The position numbers and the translations under genes are program-made. Below are positions 22,250 to 33,350 of a stretch of 64,000 bases of DNA, piece after piece. Source of the DNA: Phytophthora hibernalis (taxonomy: Eukaryota > Oomycota > Peronosporomycetes > Peronosporales > Peronosporaceae). The stretch covers positions 352,218 through 416,217 of the forward strand of contig JAAKBF010000060.1 in NCBI GenBank assembly GCA_012656075.1. Reading direction: 5' to 3'. The notes under the pieces were generated by a model. It made no database searches. It had not been told where the DNA came from and worked only from the letters and a program-made list of their open reading frames with translations. Numbering within the stretch: position 1 is the first letter of the stretch; every line of letters starts with the position of its first letter.

Positions 22250-23957
22250 CATGGCCAGATGGCCAGATATGTTATACGGGACAAATTTGAGATCGACATT
22301 GTGTCCTCATGGCCGTTGAAGGACACCTAATTGGTGCCACTCCGGTAGGAATTAAGGCAGGCCTTTGTGGCAATGGCCGTGAAATCTCGTGTGTATCTAA
22401 ACTGTTGCGAAGAGAATGCAACAAACTTTTCATCCTTTAATTTATCCTATGGCTGGGCTCACGGGGTTAAGTTAAGGACCTTAACTATGGGGGCGAGATG
22501 CCACACAATCCGGCGTTTGCATTGGCTGAAATTACGGAATGTGTCGATCGTAATTGGTTTAAATATCTCCAACTGTGTGCACCACATTTCAGACCTTCCT
22601 CTGGGCTAGCATTTTATTACTGAAATGGAGGCAATCGATAATGACTGGGTATATTCAAACTTGGGGCTGGAAGTTGGCAATGGGGGCTTAGTAGGGTGAC
22701 CAATGCAACGCAGCAGCCCCACAAACGAGCAGGATATTAAAATATCGACTCAACGCTCGCACAGTTAGCTGCATTGCCTCTCACACCCAGCATGACCGAC
22801 GCTTCCTAACAAGCTCCACTATTCGCATGGATACGACTTAGCTTTTAATCAGTGTGATGTCTTTAGAGGTGTAAGTGGGTTTTGTTCAATATAGCTAACT
22901 TGAGAGATGGGTATGACCGAAAGAGGACCACACACAGTAGAAGTCGATGTTGGGCGTCCTTGGTCGAACGGATAATTGCCATAGTTTAATTTATACAAGT
23001 ACATGTACCTTGGATCAATGATATTCCAGTTTTTACATTTCCATGAGAGGTATGAGGCATACTTAAGTATTTGGCATGACATTGTAACAATTGGAAAGAC
23101 AGGATTCGTATTCTATGAAGTGGACTAAAATCACCTAGAGGATCGATTATCTGTATGTGTTTTCACGTTAGCCGAGTGAAGTGGGGCTCTGTGCGCAACT
23201 TTTTAAAATAAAAACCGGACTGTATAGGGTCAATTGCTGCTTTCAAATGCAGCACATTCTCTGGCTTTTATTTCCAGAGCCTACCAGGGATTGCATGCCT
23301 TGCATTTCTATTACCTTTCCTATTATAATACGATATGGATACTTTACTCTTTTATGTGCAGCAAATGGTGTACCGGTATCCAGTACTGAACAGTACCGTT
23401 CGAACATCATTTGTGTATTTTTCTTCGAGCAACACACTATAAAACGTTACTGTAAAACACAGTGACCGGTATATTACAGTGGTGTTCGTACTTCAAGTAC
23501 GATTGAAGCGTGTGCGGAGTAAAAAATTGAAATCACTACATCAAGTTGGTTATTGTCCGGCATTTATAGGTGTAATTAGTGCATCGTTGAATTGTCGATA
23601 TACCGGTATCCAACAGTTAACCCCTTCAAACCGGTAACTGTATAAGCTGGGGTAAAAATCGGCTCTTATGCTGTATATACAGCTTAAGCAAATTTAAACT
23701 CGGTTTCACTATTGTGGTGGTGCTGCCCTTTCTTACGGTATACAATTTCCAAGTCATAATTTCCAGAGCCGGAGATCTAACTCACACCCTATCCACAAGA
23801 TCTGTGCACGTGCAGCACACCTCTTGATTTCTCGATTTTTGAAATTAAATATTCGAGGATATGAACCATCATTTTGCGACAGTATTTACTGTCCAAGGTA
23901 TTTTCCGCGAAATTCCCCGCCAGTCAGTTTGCGATTTCGAGTGGCGGAGAAGAAGCG

Positions 23958-26900
23958 ATGGTCGGGACGCGCGGAACCGCGCCACGGGGTTCAGATTCCG
24001 CGCCAGCCGCGCCTGTGCAGGGACCGGAAACGTTCAAGGTCATCTGGGTGGAGCTACGATCAAGCGGCTGGACAGCGAAGGCCCCTTCAAGCCGAAGCCT
24101 CAGCTCCAACTGGAAGTACATACTTCCGGGGCGCGATCCGAATGGCGAAGAAGGCGTTGATTTTTCTTGGGGAGCGAGCTTTGTTTGACTATGCGGAGCG
24201 AGATAAGCTGGTTGTACACGTGCCAGCTCTGTGTGTGAAGCTTACTAATGTGCTTTGTATAATTGAGGACCGTAGAGAGGCTGCACGCAGCGCAGGTATC
24301 GATGGCTGGAGCGGACGCAGCTCCTGTGCGCGAGTCTCCAGATCCCAACACTGGCACATCACAGCCTCCAGCACCGGGGCCTCCAGCACCAAACAATTCT
24401 GCGCGGAATACGCCAGCACGGAAGCCTCCTGCGCGGAAACAGCCAGCTCGGAAGCCTCCTGCACGGAAACAGCCAGCACCGAAGTCTCCTGCGCCCAAGC
24501 CTGCAGCACCGGCGCCGAAGCCTTCGACTCCGAAGCGTCCAGCACGGAAGCAAGCTTCGAAGCCTACACCGCGCAAGCCACCAGCTCCGAAAGTGACCGC
24601 TAAGACGTCTTCATCACCGAGTGAGTCGCCCGTGCTTGAGCTTATGTCTGGTACGTATCTTCCGCTTGTCACGTACATGAACTATCTACTAACCTGTATA
24701 TCTATGCTGTATACATTGATTTGCTATGATGTATCTTACAAATTCGAGTGTCGTTCAAGCTGAGTCCGAGTGCGGCAGAGATCTTGGTGTACATCGAAGT
24801 TCGGAGAGAAGCGAGGCACGAAGCGATCATGAGTTCGAGGAAAGGGAACCAAGTTGCGATGATGAATCCAACAGCGCCGAGCGGAATATTATTGGAGGTT
24901 TGCTCATCAACTATGCTGTATATACATGATACAACTTATGTCTAACATGTACCTTATCTTGTGTATTTGCTACATTAGACCAACAACAAGCCATTGACAT
25001 CGTGGGAGATGATTCTGAGAGTCTCAATTGTTCCAGGGCCGGTGACCAAGACTACCAGGTGCTGGATTCTGGCGATGAGTCTGAGGAAGAAGAATTGAGC
25101 GATAGGGAAGCAAGTGACACGGATTCATCGTCTTCAGACACACTTGACGAAGACGACGAAGATCTGTTTGCTGACGAAGAGCGCCATTTGGCGGATCAGT
25201 TCCTGGATTCAATGGGCGGACAAGAGAAGATTCTTGCCGGAGATGTTATTGGGCCGGCTTTGAAAGATCTATCTTCAACTGGGTGGCACAAATTGGAGAC
25301 ACCCGACGTTAACGCGTACCTTCAGACGCCGTACACGCCAGTTTCGTTGGACTCCGAGTATCCACATCTATATCAAGGTAGTCATGGACCTACCAGAGCT
25401 GCATTGAAATGCGGACCATCACCCATCGCTCTCTGTTTCCTCTTCATGCCTGTAGCGATATGGCAACATATTGCTGACAGCAGTAACCAGTACATGCACG
25501 AGCAGTTGGACCCTCGAGTCGATACATTTTTCGAGCGCAAGGAGAAACGAGATCGGAAGAGGAACAAGCATGTTAGCGCAGAGCGGACCAAGTCACGGCA
25601 TGATGTACGCCAGGAGTTTCAATCGATGTCTCCGATAATGCCTCACGAGTTGTGCGTATACATCGGGTTGCTCATCGCGCGGACTGTCATGCCAAATCGA
25701 GAGAAGCTGGCGAATCATTGGAAGCAGAATGATCAAGGCGCCATTTCGCGTGGTATATTCGGGAGGTATTTACGTCGCGACCGATTCATGGAGCTCACAC
25801 GAAACCTCCATTTCACCAGCAGCCACGACCCGCGCGCCAGGACGGACCGAGCCTGGAAAATTCGCTCAGTGGTGAACGTGTTGCAGCAGACGTTTGTGAG
25901 CGCTTTCGTTCCTCCTGCTGAACTTTCATTTGATGAAGCAATGCTTCCGTCCAGATCGTCATACAACCATACCAGAATGTATATGAAAGATAAGCCCCAT
26001 AAGTGGGGCACAAAGCTGTTTATGCTTTGCTGTGCGCGATCGGCTTACTGCATTCGGTAAGAATGCGAGTTTATGATGCTGTATTAGCTGTGTTTGCTTA
26101 CGCTGTATCTTGTGTTGTGGTGCTGTGTGGTTAGTGTCGAGGCGTATTGAGGCAAAAAGCAGCACATTGCCGAGTCCGGAGCTGTGGATATGAAGTCGGG
26201 ACCTGCTGCTGTCGTGCGCAATCTGAAGGAAGTCTTCGGTGACAAACCATCGGGAATGTCTATGCGACTTGTTGTGATAGATCGATTCTTCATTGTCTTG
26301 GCCATTCAGCTTCTACTCATGGTTTTTCACTATTGACGAACCGCCGCGGCTTCTACAAGGCAGTGGTAAACAAGAAAAGAAGCGTCCCAAGGATATTCCG
26401 CGGGAAACATTGACGTATGCACGTTCGAAGCATGTGCATGAAATGGCTGCTATATATTGGTGAAATAGCAAGCCCGTTCACTTCCTGTCAGTCGGAGGCA
26501 ATTTGACGCTGGATCGCGTGGCTTGGCGCGAGAAGACCGGCGAGCAGAACGAAGTCGCGTGTCCCAAAGTGATCAAGGACTATCATCGGTTCATGGGCGG
26601 AGTTGATGGGCACGATCAACTCCGCTTGCAGCGATATTCGGTGCAGCGCTCTATTACGTTTCGCAAGTACTACAAGTCGCTGTTCTTCGGACTCGTTGAC
26701 CTCGCAATTACGAATGGATACATTGTGCACCGCGCCTACTGCAAGAAGAGGAACATGATGGCGATGACTCACGTGCAGTACATGTGCAAGATCCACATGC
26801 AGTTGATCGAGCTCAAGGCAGAAGATATGTACGAGGGAAACACTTTCCAACCGGGTAAGTATCTCTTCTGTATGTGATGCGTTTGCTAAGCTGTATATAC

Positions 26901-27307
26901 TGATTTGATATCTTGTATGTACAGGTGAGTGTGTTTCGGGTGAAACCTACGATACACCGGAGTCTGAGGGTCACGTCCCTAAGCAAGGTGACGACTGGCG
27001 CGAGCATTCAGGACAACGCAAGCGAGTGCAGAAGAACTGCCAGGTCTGCACGATACTGACCGACGAAGGCAAACGGGGAGCACACTGTGATGATTGCGAC
27101 TTCCCGGGGCCGATATACTTGTGTATGAAGCCACAATGGCCAGTGAGAAACACCATCATGAGTTTCTGGGAGATCTGGCACTCGGAGTACAAGAACGGCA
27201 AAGAGCTTCCAGCTAACAAGAAGGGCAAGATTCGTGTGCGCGCGAAGAAAGCTGCTGCATCTCCAGGAAAGTCGCCTGCCAAGCGTCGCCGCATGGACAC
27301 CGAGTAA
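23958..27307 (+). pseudogene. PiggyBac-like transposase gene with four apparent introns, broken
   Basis: The protein starts MVGTRGTAPRGSDSAP and has an N-terminal block (FKVIWVELRSSGW), frameshifted at about 24150-24190, then a repetitive Pro/Ala/Arg/Lys linker (24360-24590), an acidic stretch (25060-25200) and the DDE transposase fold. That fold includes MPHELCVYIGLLIARTVMP, AELSFDEAMLPSRS, DKPHKWGTKLF, then AAVVRNLKEVFG and VIDRFF. It continues with CPKVIKDYHRFMGGVDGHDQ and the GLVDLAITNGYIV region, and ends in a Cys-rich C-terminus (NCQVCTI...HCDDCDF...YLC). GT-AG introns are inferred at about 24652-24760, 24898-24978, 26057-26134 and 26855-26924, each restoring the frame. Breaks include a frameshift near 26340 and a TGA at about 26461. 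Terminal inverted repeats and TTAA duplications were not found. Confidence 0.85.
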
Positions 27308-29057
27308 CTAAGCTCGAGGTACACTGCATGTTGCTGCGTTTGAAATATGCTTGAACAGATTGCGTTTCTTGTGATTGCTTGTCTGTTTGGTCTATGAGGA
27401 GATATGGAGCAAGCAAGCAAGCTGATGCAAGTACACAGCTCACCTTCCTTTGATTGCGCCTGCAGATGTTGGACAGGTGTCCACTTCTTGGATTCTTATT
27501 GGATGAGCGATATATCGTCATCACTTGATTACACAATTGACACTCAGTAGTGACTTGGATTTAGTATGATGGTATAACAGACCTGTCCATAGCACATTAT
27601 TTCGATTTTTAGGCAGTTTTTATTTCTACTAATCGGGGGTGGAGTGGACAAAACCACTGCGAAGAGGATGTCCGGCCGCACGCACGCGGTGTCGTAAGTT
27701 GCAAAGATGTAGTTGTGCTGTATTTATACAGAATAGAGCACCCTAGCCAATGCAGAATATACAGCAAAAGACACGGCCGAGTCTAGTCTTTGTCCTCCCC
27801 CTTCCACACCCTTCCCACAGAGTATACAAAGTTTTATATTTACCATTATGTACCCTATAGCAGCAACCACAACCCATGAGACGCTCGCAGCTTCTCTGAA
27901 TACACTCCACCACCATCTTGAACACTATAGATGTGAGAAATGTCTACAGCTTCAATGTGCTACAACAATAGTGTGAGCAGTATTGTAAATAGCGCGGTAA
28001 TCAATTAGACTGTAAAAAAATATGCCCTTGACTTTTTTTAGAGTACCCTTAGGGAACCGCTATTTTTAAATTCGACTCAAAAGTTAATCGTCAAATTTCC
28101 TAAAGTAATAATTCAAAGTATCACAGTTAACTCACAAAATAGTAATTTCGCCGTACGATACCGTTATGACTGTTTTATCCCGCCGAGAGGCTAAACTATT
28201 GCTGAGCGAAGCGAGGCCGCTTGGCTTAAACCTTGCGCAAAGAGCCACGCTTGCGGGGCTCCACTCGGCTTGTTTTAGCATTGTCTGAGAAAAGCCTACC
28301 ACTTGGGGAAGAGCCGTGAGTGTGAGCTTTGTTTTGGAATTTCGTTGATTTACGCGTTGCGAATCTAGATGATACTCACTCAGGCAATGCGTTTGATTTG
28401 TGGCTACGCTGCATCCTTTCCTACATCACCCATCAGGCAAGTTGTATTGCTTTTTTCAGAATTTAGCAGACGAACTTTTAACCGATCCAGACCGTGGCTC
28501 AAGCGACGACTCAAAACCGCAAGACATGTGTATTTAGACGAAATAAGTAGGTTTAAAGAGGAGTTCGGGACATCGGTATCATTTTAGGCGGTGACGTGAT
28601 ACTTCAGTGGTGCTGGTGTCACACTGCAATGTCGCGCAGAATGTGCAGATATCAGTAAATACTTGAGGTAGACCTCCTCCCGGTGAAGCTGTGCTATAAT
28701 TAGGTGAAAAGATGGTAGACAATCTCCCAGGCTCTACATGTATTAGCTCCATCTGATCCGGACGAGCCTCAGCGGCACGGTGGAGGCTCGGCCCAATCTC
28801 TTCCACCGACTCGGACGAGCGTCATCGGAGGTCGTGCCTAAAGACTATTCACACAACTAGATCATAGTACGCATATAATAGAAATAAACAACTACGTAGT
28901 ATGCAGCGGGCATAAAGAAAGCTGGTGGCGTTTAATCAGTGAAGAACCAGATTTTAGACGAAAATGCGAGATTGATTAGGTATCATTCAAGGTGACTTCC
29001 AAGACAGCCTGCTGCGGTCGAATTTAACGTGGCCCAATCATGTTTGCTTCTTTACAG
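27308..29057. other. intergenic, no supported gene
   Basis: AT-rich DNA with partial GCTGTAT..ATACAG motifs at about 27716 and 27750. A 72-codon frame at 28369-28587 has no recognisable relatives. Nothing else can be supported. Confidence 0.45.
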
Positions 29058-29563
29058 TCAGTCCAAGGCTTTGATGGCCCCTGACGCGACGTTCTTGTCG
29101 TACCATCTTTTGTAGAAGGCTGTAGACTTCTTGTCTACTAGCCCACCTCTCATTGTCTTGGCTTTGAGGCTGACCGGTGTTTCTCCCATTCTGTACAATG
29201 GCATCGCCAATGCATCGTTGATTTTGTCCAGTTTTTTAGACATACTGTTTCTCAAGTTTCCCTTTGAAGTCTTGAATTTATCCAAAATGCTTGAAATCGA
29301 AATCGCTCTTTCTTCGTCATTCTCCCTGGTATAGGATTCGTCGCCATATTCGTTGTTTGTGATATCGTCGTTATGGATTCTGAGACTTCTTCTACCGTCG
29401 GCGATATTTTGAGGAGACAGTACGCCTGTTATCACAGGGGCTTGCATTGCTTCCACCTTTGAGGTCTTCGTCGAATCGGAGTTTGAATTTTGGACGAAGC
29501 CGCATCGGTACTGGCGAGGAGGGTGACCAAAGCCAAGAGCAAAACCCACAATAGCAGACGCAT
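29058..29563 (-). pseudogene. RxLR-EER secreted effector, signal peptide out of frame with body
   Basis: An ATG at 29563-29561 opens a hydrophobic signal peptide (MRLLLWVLL... ending near ASTDA) that stops at 29432 after 43 codons. The effector body is in the next frame to 29058. It contains RSLR, an acidic stretch and DEER about 20 residues later, then a C-terminal domain with a W-type motif region (MPLYRMGETPVSLKAK, STAFYKRWYDKNV). The signal peptide, RSLR and DEER fix it as an oomycete RxLR effector, a class secreted and delivered into plant cells. A one-base shift between signal peptide and RxLR separates the two. The longer frame from 29642 is not the start, because it begins upstream of the initiator element. 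No C-terminal function can be assigned. Confidence 0.85.
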
Positions 29564-29623
29564 TGTAGTGACTGTTCTGGTAATTGAAGACAAGTTGCTC
29601 GGAGGGTGTTGGTTCGTGGGAGT

Positions 29624-29639
29624 CGATTGAGAAATGATC
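29624..29639 (-). promoter_or_regulatory. oomycete Inr-like core promoter of the RxLR gene
   Basis: The minus strand reads GATCATTTCTCAATCG, matching the oomycete initiator consensus (GCTCATTYYNCAWTTT) at most positions. It sits about 65 bases before the ATG at 29563, a typical oomycete 5' leader length. This supports that ATG as the start. Confidence 0.6.
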
Positions 29640-29642
29640 CAA

Positions 29643-30167
29643 TGCGGAAAATCGTGCTGGCCTCTGCTTTATTTTATTAAATCAACGGAGACGAGCTCCT
29701 CTAAAACCGAGCGTTACATTTACGGGCTTAGACTGTTTCGAATTAGGAGCGCAATGGAGCACAGTCCATGATGGATAGAGGATGATGGCATCCGCCTTGT
29801 CATCCTTCTACACAATCTTCTATTGTACAGTACAAATACCAAGTATCCAGGTCGGAATTCAAGCCATGGGACAGCTTCGATTACGAACATTCCACTTTCG
29901 ATTACGATAGGATCCTGATCTCTTCAACACTTCCATGCGGAAGTAGTTCATACATTTGAATAGAATTAGATGTATTAATTTTAAAACGAGTGGACAACAG
30001 CTCTGTTTGTACTGTACTGGTACGCGTAGGCAACGCTTATTCTATTTGAGCACTATTAATAAGGCGTGCAAGACGACTGTCCAACGGGATGATTTCAAAC
30101 TGGCAGGTACACGTATGAACTGCATCGGATGGGTTCGCTGTTATTAATACGTGTATAGGGAAAATCC
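29643..30167. other. intergenic, no supported gene
   Basis: Region between divergent RxLR loci, upstream of the minus-strand effector. Nothing recognisable besides its promoter. Confidence 0.5.
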
Positions 30168-30207
30168 AAATGGTTCGTAACCTCTATTGTGAGGTTACGA
30201 ACCATTT
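30168..30207. repeat. 17-bp perfect hairpin at the edge of the duplicated RxLR unit
   Basis: The arms AAATGGTTCGTAACCTC (30168-30184) and its complement (30191-30207) are separated by 6 bases. The segment shared with 57925-59112 begins directly after it, and the second copy lacks the hairpin. Confidence 0.9.
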
Positions 30208-30359
30208 AGCCGCCTGTACAGTAGTACATGCACACATTGTACCGGTAGTGCTACCGGTACACTAAGTTTCTGTACTGCTACGTAGCACAGTAGCTATGTA
30301 AGCATATTAAATTGTTGGTCCTGGGACGCCTACACGTACGTCCCCAAACTCTAAACAAC

Positions 30360-30375
30360 ACTCATTTTACATTCT
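30360..30375 (+). promoter_or_regulatory. oomycete Inr-like core promoter, RxLR copy A
   Basis: ACTCATTTTACATTCT matches the oomycete initiator consensus about 75-90 bases before the ATG at 30449. The corresponding site in copy B (about 58945-58960, minus strand) is degraded (CATTTAATATTCT). Confidence 0.6.
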
Positions 30376-30448
30376 GCTCGACAACCGCCTTCTTCCCCTG
30401 CTGACGATACCGAAGTCGTCGACATCCAAGCAGCCACCCAAGACCAGC

Positions 30449-30923
30449 ATGCGCCTAGTCTACCTCCTGTTCGTAGCTACAGCAATTTCTCGCTCGACCT
30501 GCAATGCTGGTGCGGCCGTCTTTGGTGATGTCCAGGCTAAAGTGTCTGCATTTACTTCGACCGACAATGTGCGTCCAGCCCGTGGTGTCGATGCTAGCAC
30601 CGTCAGAAGGTTTTGCGGGCCGACCGAGAGGACGATGCAGCCGAAGAAGAGAGAGCTCAATGACCGCGGATGAAATTGCTGCAACGGCTGCTAGGTGGCT
30701 GAAGAGAGGATATTCGCCAGGCAACAGACTTGATAAAATTGTTGGACTTGACGGTAGAGTGCGCGACTACGAGGACGTGTACGTGTTCCGAGAGTTCTAT
30801 TTGCAGTGGATGCGAAAAATCCCGGTGAGACTCCCATTCCCCGAGCGGATCTGGAGAAGTTCGGCATTATACGCTCAACCTGAGTGGCTCAGGCACGTTC
30901 AGTGTAAATCAATTCACTTTTAA
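30449..30923 (+). pseudogene. RxLR effector copy A, frameshifted at the RxLR motif
   Basis: The ATG at 30449 begins a good signal peptide (MRLVYLLFVATAISRSTCNA). The frame then runs to the RxLR region and is lost there: copy A has four T where copy B has five, near 30613. The remaining frame yields an unrelated tail and stops at 30673. Sequence for the effector C-terminus (MTADEIAATAARWLK, RVRDYEDVYVFREFYLQWM, PEWLRHV) persists in another frame to 30923. A one-base loss also distinguishes it from copy B just before the MTADE segment. An Inr element lies upstream. It is a secreted effector by architecture, but this copy cannot encode the full protein. Confidence 0.8.
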
Positions 30924-31860
30924 AACATTGTTTGCGATCATCTACGTTTCGTCCTAGCTGACCTCCGCACTTTTGACATTCTGAAAAAACACCAACATAC
31001 TACTGAAGTATAATAGTGGTACTGTACAGTAGCTTGTTTTAGACATGTTTTGAAAGCTTATTTTTCCTATTTTTGTCATGGTCGCTGTTTGGTCAAGTGT
31101 CTGCCTCAAATCCGGTGCAAGCTGGATTAAAGCTTATTCCGGCGTTTTCAATTTCTTTGAACCGGCGTCTGGAAAGTTTCCAGTGAAAACAAGAGCTTCC
31201 ACGCGGCTCTCTCGCGATTTATTCGTCAGTTATGCGTCATAGATACTCGTACGGCTTTGCTTGGTAGATCCCCTCCAGCGAAAAGTTTGCACGGAAGAAG
31301 TTCATATTTTTGAAATAAAACATTTGTTTTGGATCTATTTATGTAATTAACTTCATTTAGGTGCGAAAAAACATTCGCACTGACCGCAATTATTGTGTTA
31401 GAGCTCAACGCCGCTACCTTTAGTGAAGCCAACAAATTCACATCACATGTTTCTGTGTGCACTCACAAACATGATCCGCTCAAAATTCGGCGACAACATA
31501 ATACGTATATTATACATATCGCACAAGTTTATTGCGAAAAAGTCGTCTGATGTTCAGCTGTTTAATCGACAACTTGAAAACTGTATGAACTTACTTTTAT
31601 AAATTGAATTGCATATATTGGTCCAATTTCGTATTATATTGTTTCTGAAAAATCCCAATTATCCGTTTTTACAGAAAAACCGATTTTAGTGATATTGAAT
31701 TTTTTATTCAGACCCACTAGCGATACCCCGTTTTCGTGTTTGGAGGTTCCGACTGCTGCGGGAAATTTTTCCAGTTATTTACTTTTGTACGTCTCAGCGT
31801 ACTGGTGTTGATATCGAGTGGTGCTTTACGATCCTAAAGCGGGTAAACTGGGAAACGTTT
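30924..31860. other. end of duplicated unit, then AT-rich DNA
   Basis: Up to 31382 this is the 3' flank of the duplicated RxLR unit. It includes a repeat (31225-31382) whose relatives occur at 57925-58080, and a short stretch also appears split around the Gypsy element (33465-33489 and 39253-39290). No gene is supported from 31383 to 31860. Confidence 0.55.
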
Positions 31861-32112
31861 ATGGTTATGTTTTCGCCGCAGTACATAATGACCGACGCTG
31901 ATAATGCACAATTCAACGCGTGCACGTCACAGCTGCCTGCCACAAAGATAGTAATGTGCTGGTTTCACGTCTGTCAAAACATGAAACACCGAATTAACGA
32001 AGCTGGGCCTGCTCCGGTGACCGTCAGTATGATTTTTCGCGACTTAAACTCTCTCCATTTTACTCGCAATGAGGCGGAATTATTGAGTAGACGAGCGAGT
32101 GCAGATCAGTAA
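31861..32112 (+). pseudogene. MULE transposase fragment
   Basis: The frame contains PQYIMTDADNAQFNACTSQL and KIVMCWFHVCQNMKHRI. This matches the central part of a Mutator-like (MULE) DDE domain: an Asp in MTDAD, then the C-W-F-H-V motif. About 80 residues remain, with no N- or C-terminal parts nearby. It belongs to a different lineage from the decayed MULE at 59-62 kb, judging by the motif wording. Confidence 0.7.
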
Positions 32113-32594
32113 AGTCAAGCTGCAGTCGACCTTCAGTACAGCGATCGCACGGCCTGTTAGCTGTAAATGAACATGTAGCTGTAAATGAACTTGTCTATAA
32201 AGGAAACTTATTCATTCCTGCGCTTATCAAAGGTGAGTCGGTCTAGTTTCATTATTGTTTGCTGTCATACTGCATTTATTATTACTGCAGAAACGATACA
32301 CCAATTCTGTATAATACTGAATTGGCCTGAAATAAACGAAAAACGGACGAAAAACATTGGAAACGTGTTCTCTGATTTTGGATCTGTTTATTAGCGTTTC
32401 AGTATCGTACCTGTTTCAGGCGCAGTTTGTGTGAGGTGGTGGGTTAATTCGCAAGAAAGAATACGGTGGTCGAATTTTAAATTAGCCCAGCAGTCGTTGC
32501 AATATTCTGTGTAGGAAAATGGTCGTACCCAACGCCCGCACTTGGCGTTAGTTTGCCAGTCATTCGACGCTCACCTGCTCCGTTGCTGCTGGCA

Positions 32595-32726
32595 ATGACA
32601 CTGACCGTGGCACTGACCGTCGCGTCCGCCTCCTCCGTGGCCTGCGATCCGCAGTACGAGCAGCGCAACGCGTCTATGGGTCTCTGCGACAGTCGCGACG
32701 GCTTTAGCGGCTTCAGACGCTTGTAG
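32595..32726 (+). CDS. small secreted Cys-containing protein, copy A
   Basis: A 43-codon ATG-initiated frame starts with a hydrophobic segment (MTLTVALTVASASSVA) that looks like a signal peptide, then CDPQYEQRNASMGLCDSRDGFSG. This resembles the first unit of an EGF-like Cys-rich region (C-D-P-x-Y...N-A-S...G-L-C-D-x-R-D-G-F). Copy B (56732) has the same start and more Cys. The frame stops just before sequence encoding EF-hands, so it may be the 5' part of a broken larger gene. Confidence 0.45.
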   Translation: MTLTVALTVASASSVACDPQYEQRNASMGLCDSRDGFSGFRRL

Positions 32727-32782
32727 CGCCACCTTCGGGCGAAAATCGAGAAATGGTGTGAAAATGCCTAGATCGACAGTCG

Positions 32783-33276
32783 CTTGAGGGTCTCTTTCAT
32801 GAGTTAGACAAAGACGACTCCGGGTTGATCGTTTTGCCATGCGCAAGTTGGGACTTCAATTTCGAGATGAAGAAGTGCCACTATATGTGGGGCTCTACGA
32901 TTTGGATGGCACTGGTACTATCGAGATGGATGAGCTTATCGAGTTGATGGAGAGTTTCAATTTAGATGAAATCGACGAACCGGTTGGGAAACCCATTGAC
33001 CTGTCGCATGGATCGCATGGGTTCATTGTTCTAACCCTAACTAAAGCCAAGCGAGCGGCGAAGCTTATTGCAACTTACGGGAGGCACTTGATAACATCGT
33101 GCTGGCGCGATCAAGTTGTTTTTCCGAGGTGCAAAATCGTTTTCTCTGTTCGGCGCATGAACTTGAACGGGGAGTACCGTGGGTGTGGTTGTCAAGTGCG
33201 AGTTCTTAACCTAGTAAATTTGCACACATTTCTACATTTGCCGATTCGTGAGGGGTACTTGAAGGACCGTCCTTAA
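32783..33276 (+). pseudogene. EF-hand calcium-binding protein fragment, copy A
   Basis: Two EF-hand loops are visible. The first (32795-32835; FHELDKDDSGLIVL) is in another frame from the second (32839-33276; YDLDGTGTIEMDELIELMESF), which starts MRKLGLQFRDEEVPLY. Loop residues D-x-D-x-T-x-T and a terminal Glu are present in the second. The remaining 90 residues have no recognisable domain. A direct copy of the EF-hand part lies at 56880-57085. Confidence 0.6.
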
Positions 33277-33350
33277 ACCCCATAGTGAAAGCAAGCGATT
33301 TCCACGATTGCAATATTAAAAAATACAACGTGCTGACTGCATGGACACTG

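Larger units (their letters stand above)
21727..23957. other. AT-rich intergenic DNA with repeated palindromes
   Basis: I see no gene. Four TTTATCCTA motifs occur at 22011-22449, two of them as palindromes (listed separately). From 23370 to 23640 there are several ACCGGTA motifs. A 14-bp palindrome GCTGTATATACAGC is at about 23670, close upstream of the PiggyBac gene. Confidence 0.5.
30208..31382. repeat. RxLR-containing unit, inverted copy at 57925-59112
   Basis: The sequence from AGCCGCCTGTACAG through the RxLR gene to TTCGCACTG matches the reverse complement of 57925-59112 along its length, with scattered substitutions and small indels. A second short block, 32100-32223, likewise matches 57265-57392 inverted. 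Confidence 0.85.

Noticed and set aside
24100..24678. 192-codon Gly/Ala-rich minus-strand ORF
   Set aside because: Antisense of the Pro/Ala/Arg/Lys repeat in the PiggyBac N-terminus.
7371..26463. TGA recoding as Trp
   Set aside because: TGA replaces Trp in M96 copy 2, and another TGA follows a Trp in PiggyBac. Copy 3 uses TGG at the M96 site, and TAA and TAG stops are equally frequent in these pseudogenes, so simple decay explains it.
29564..29642. Effector start at 29642
   Set aside because: It lies upstream of the initiator element and encodes no signal peptide.
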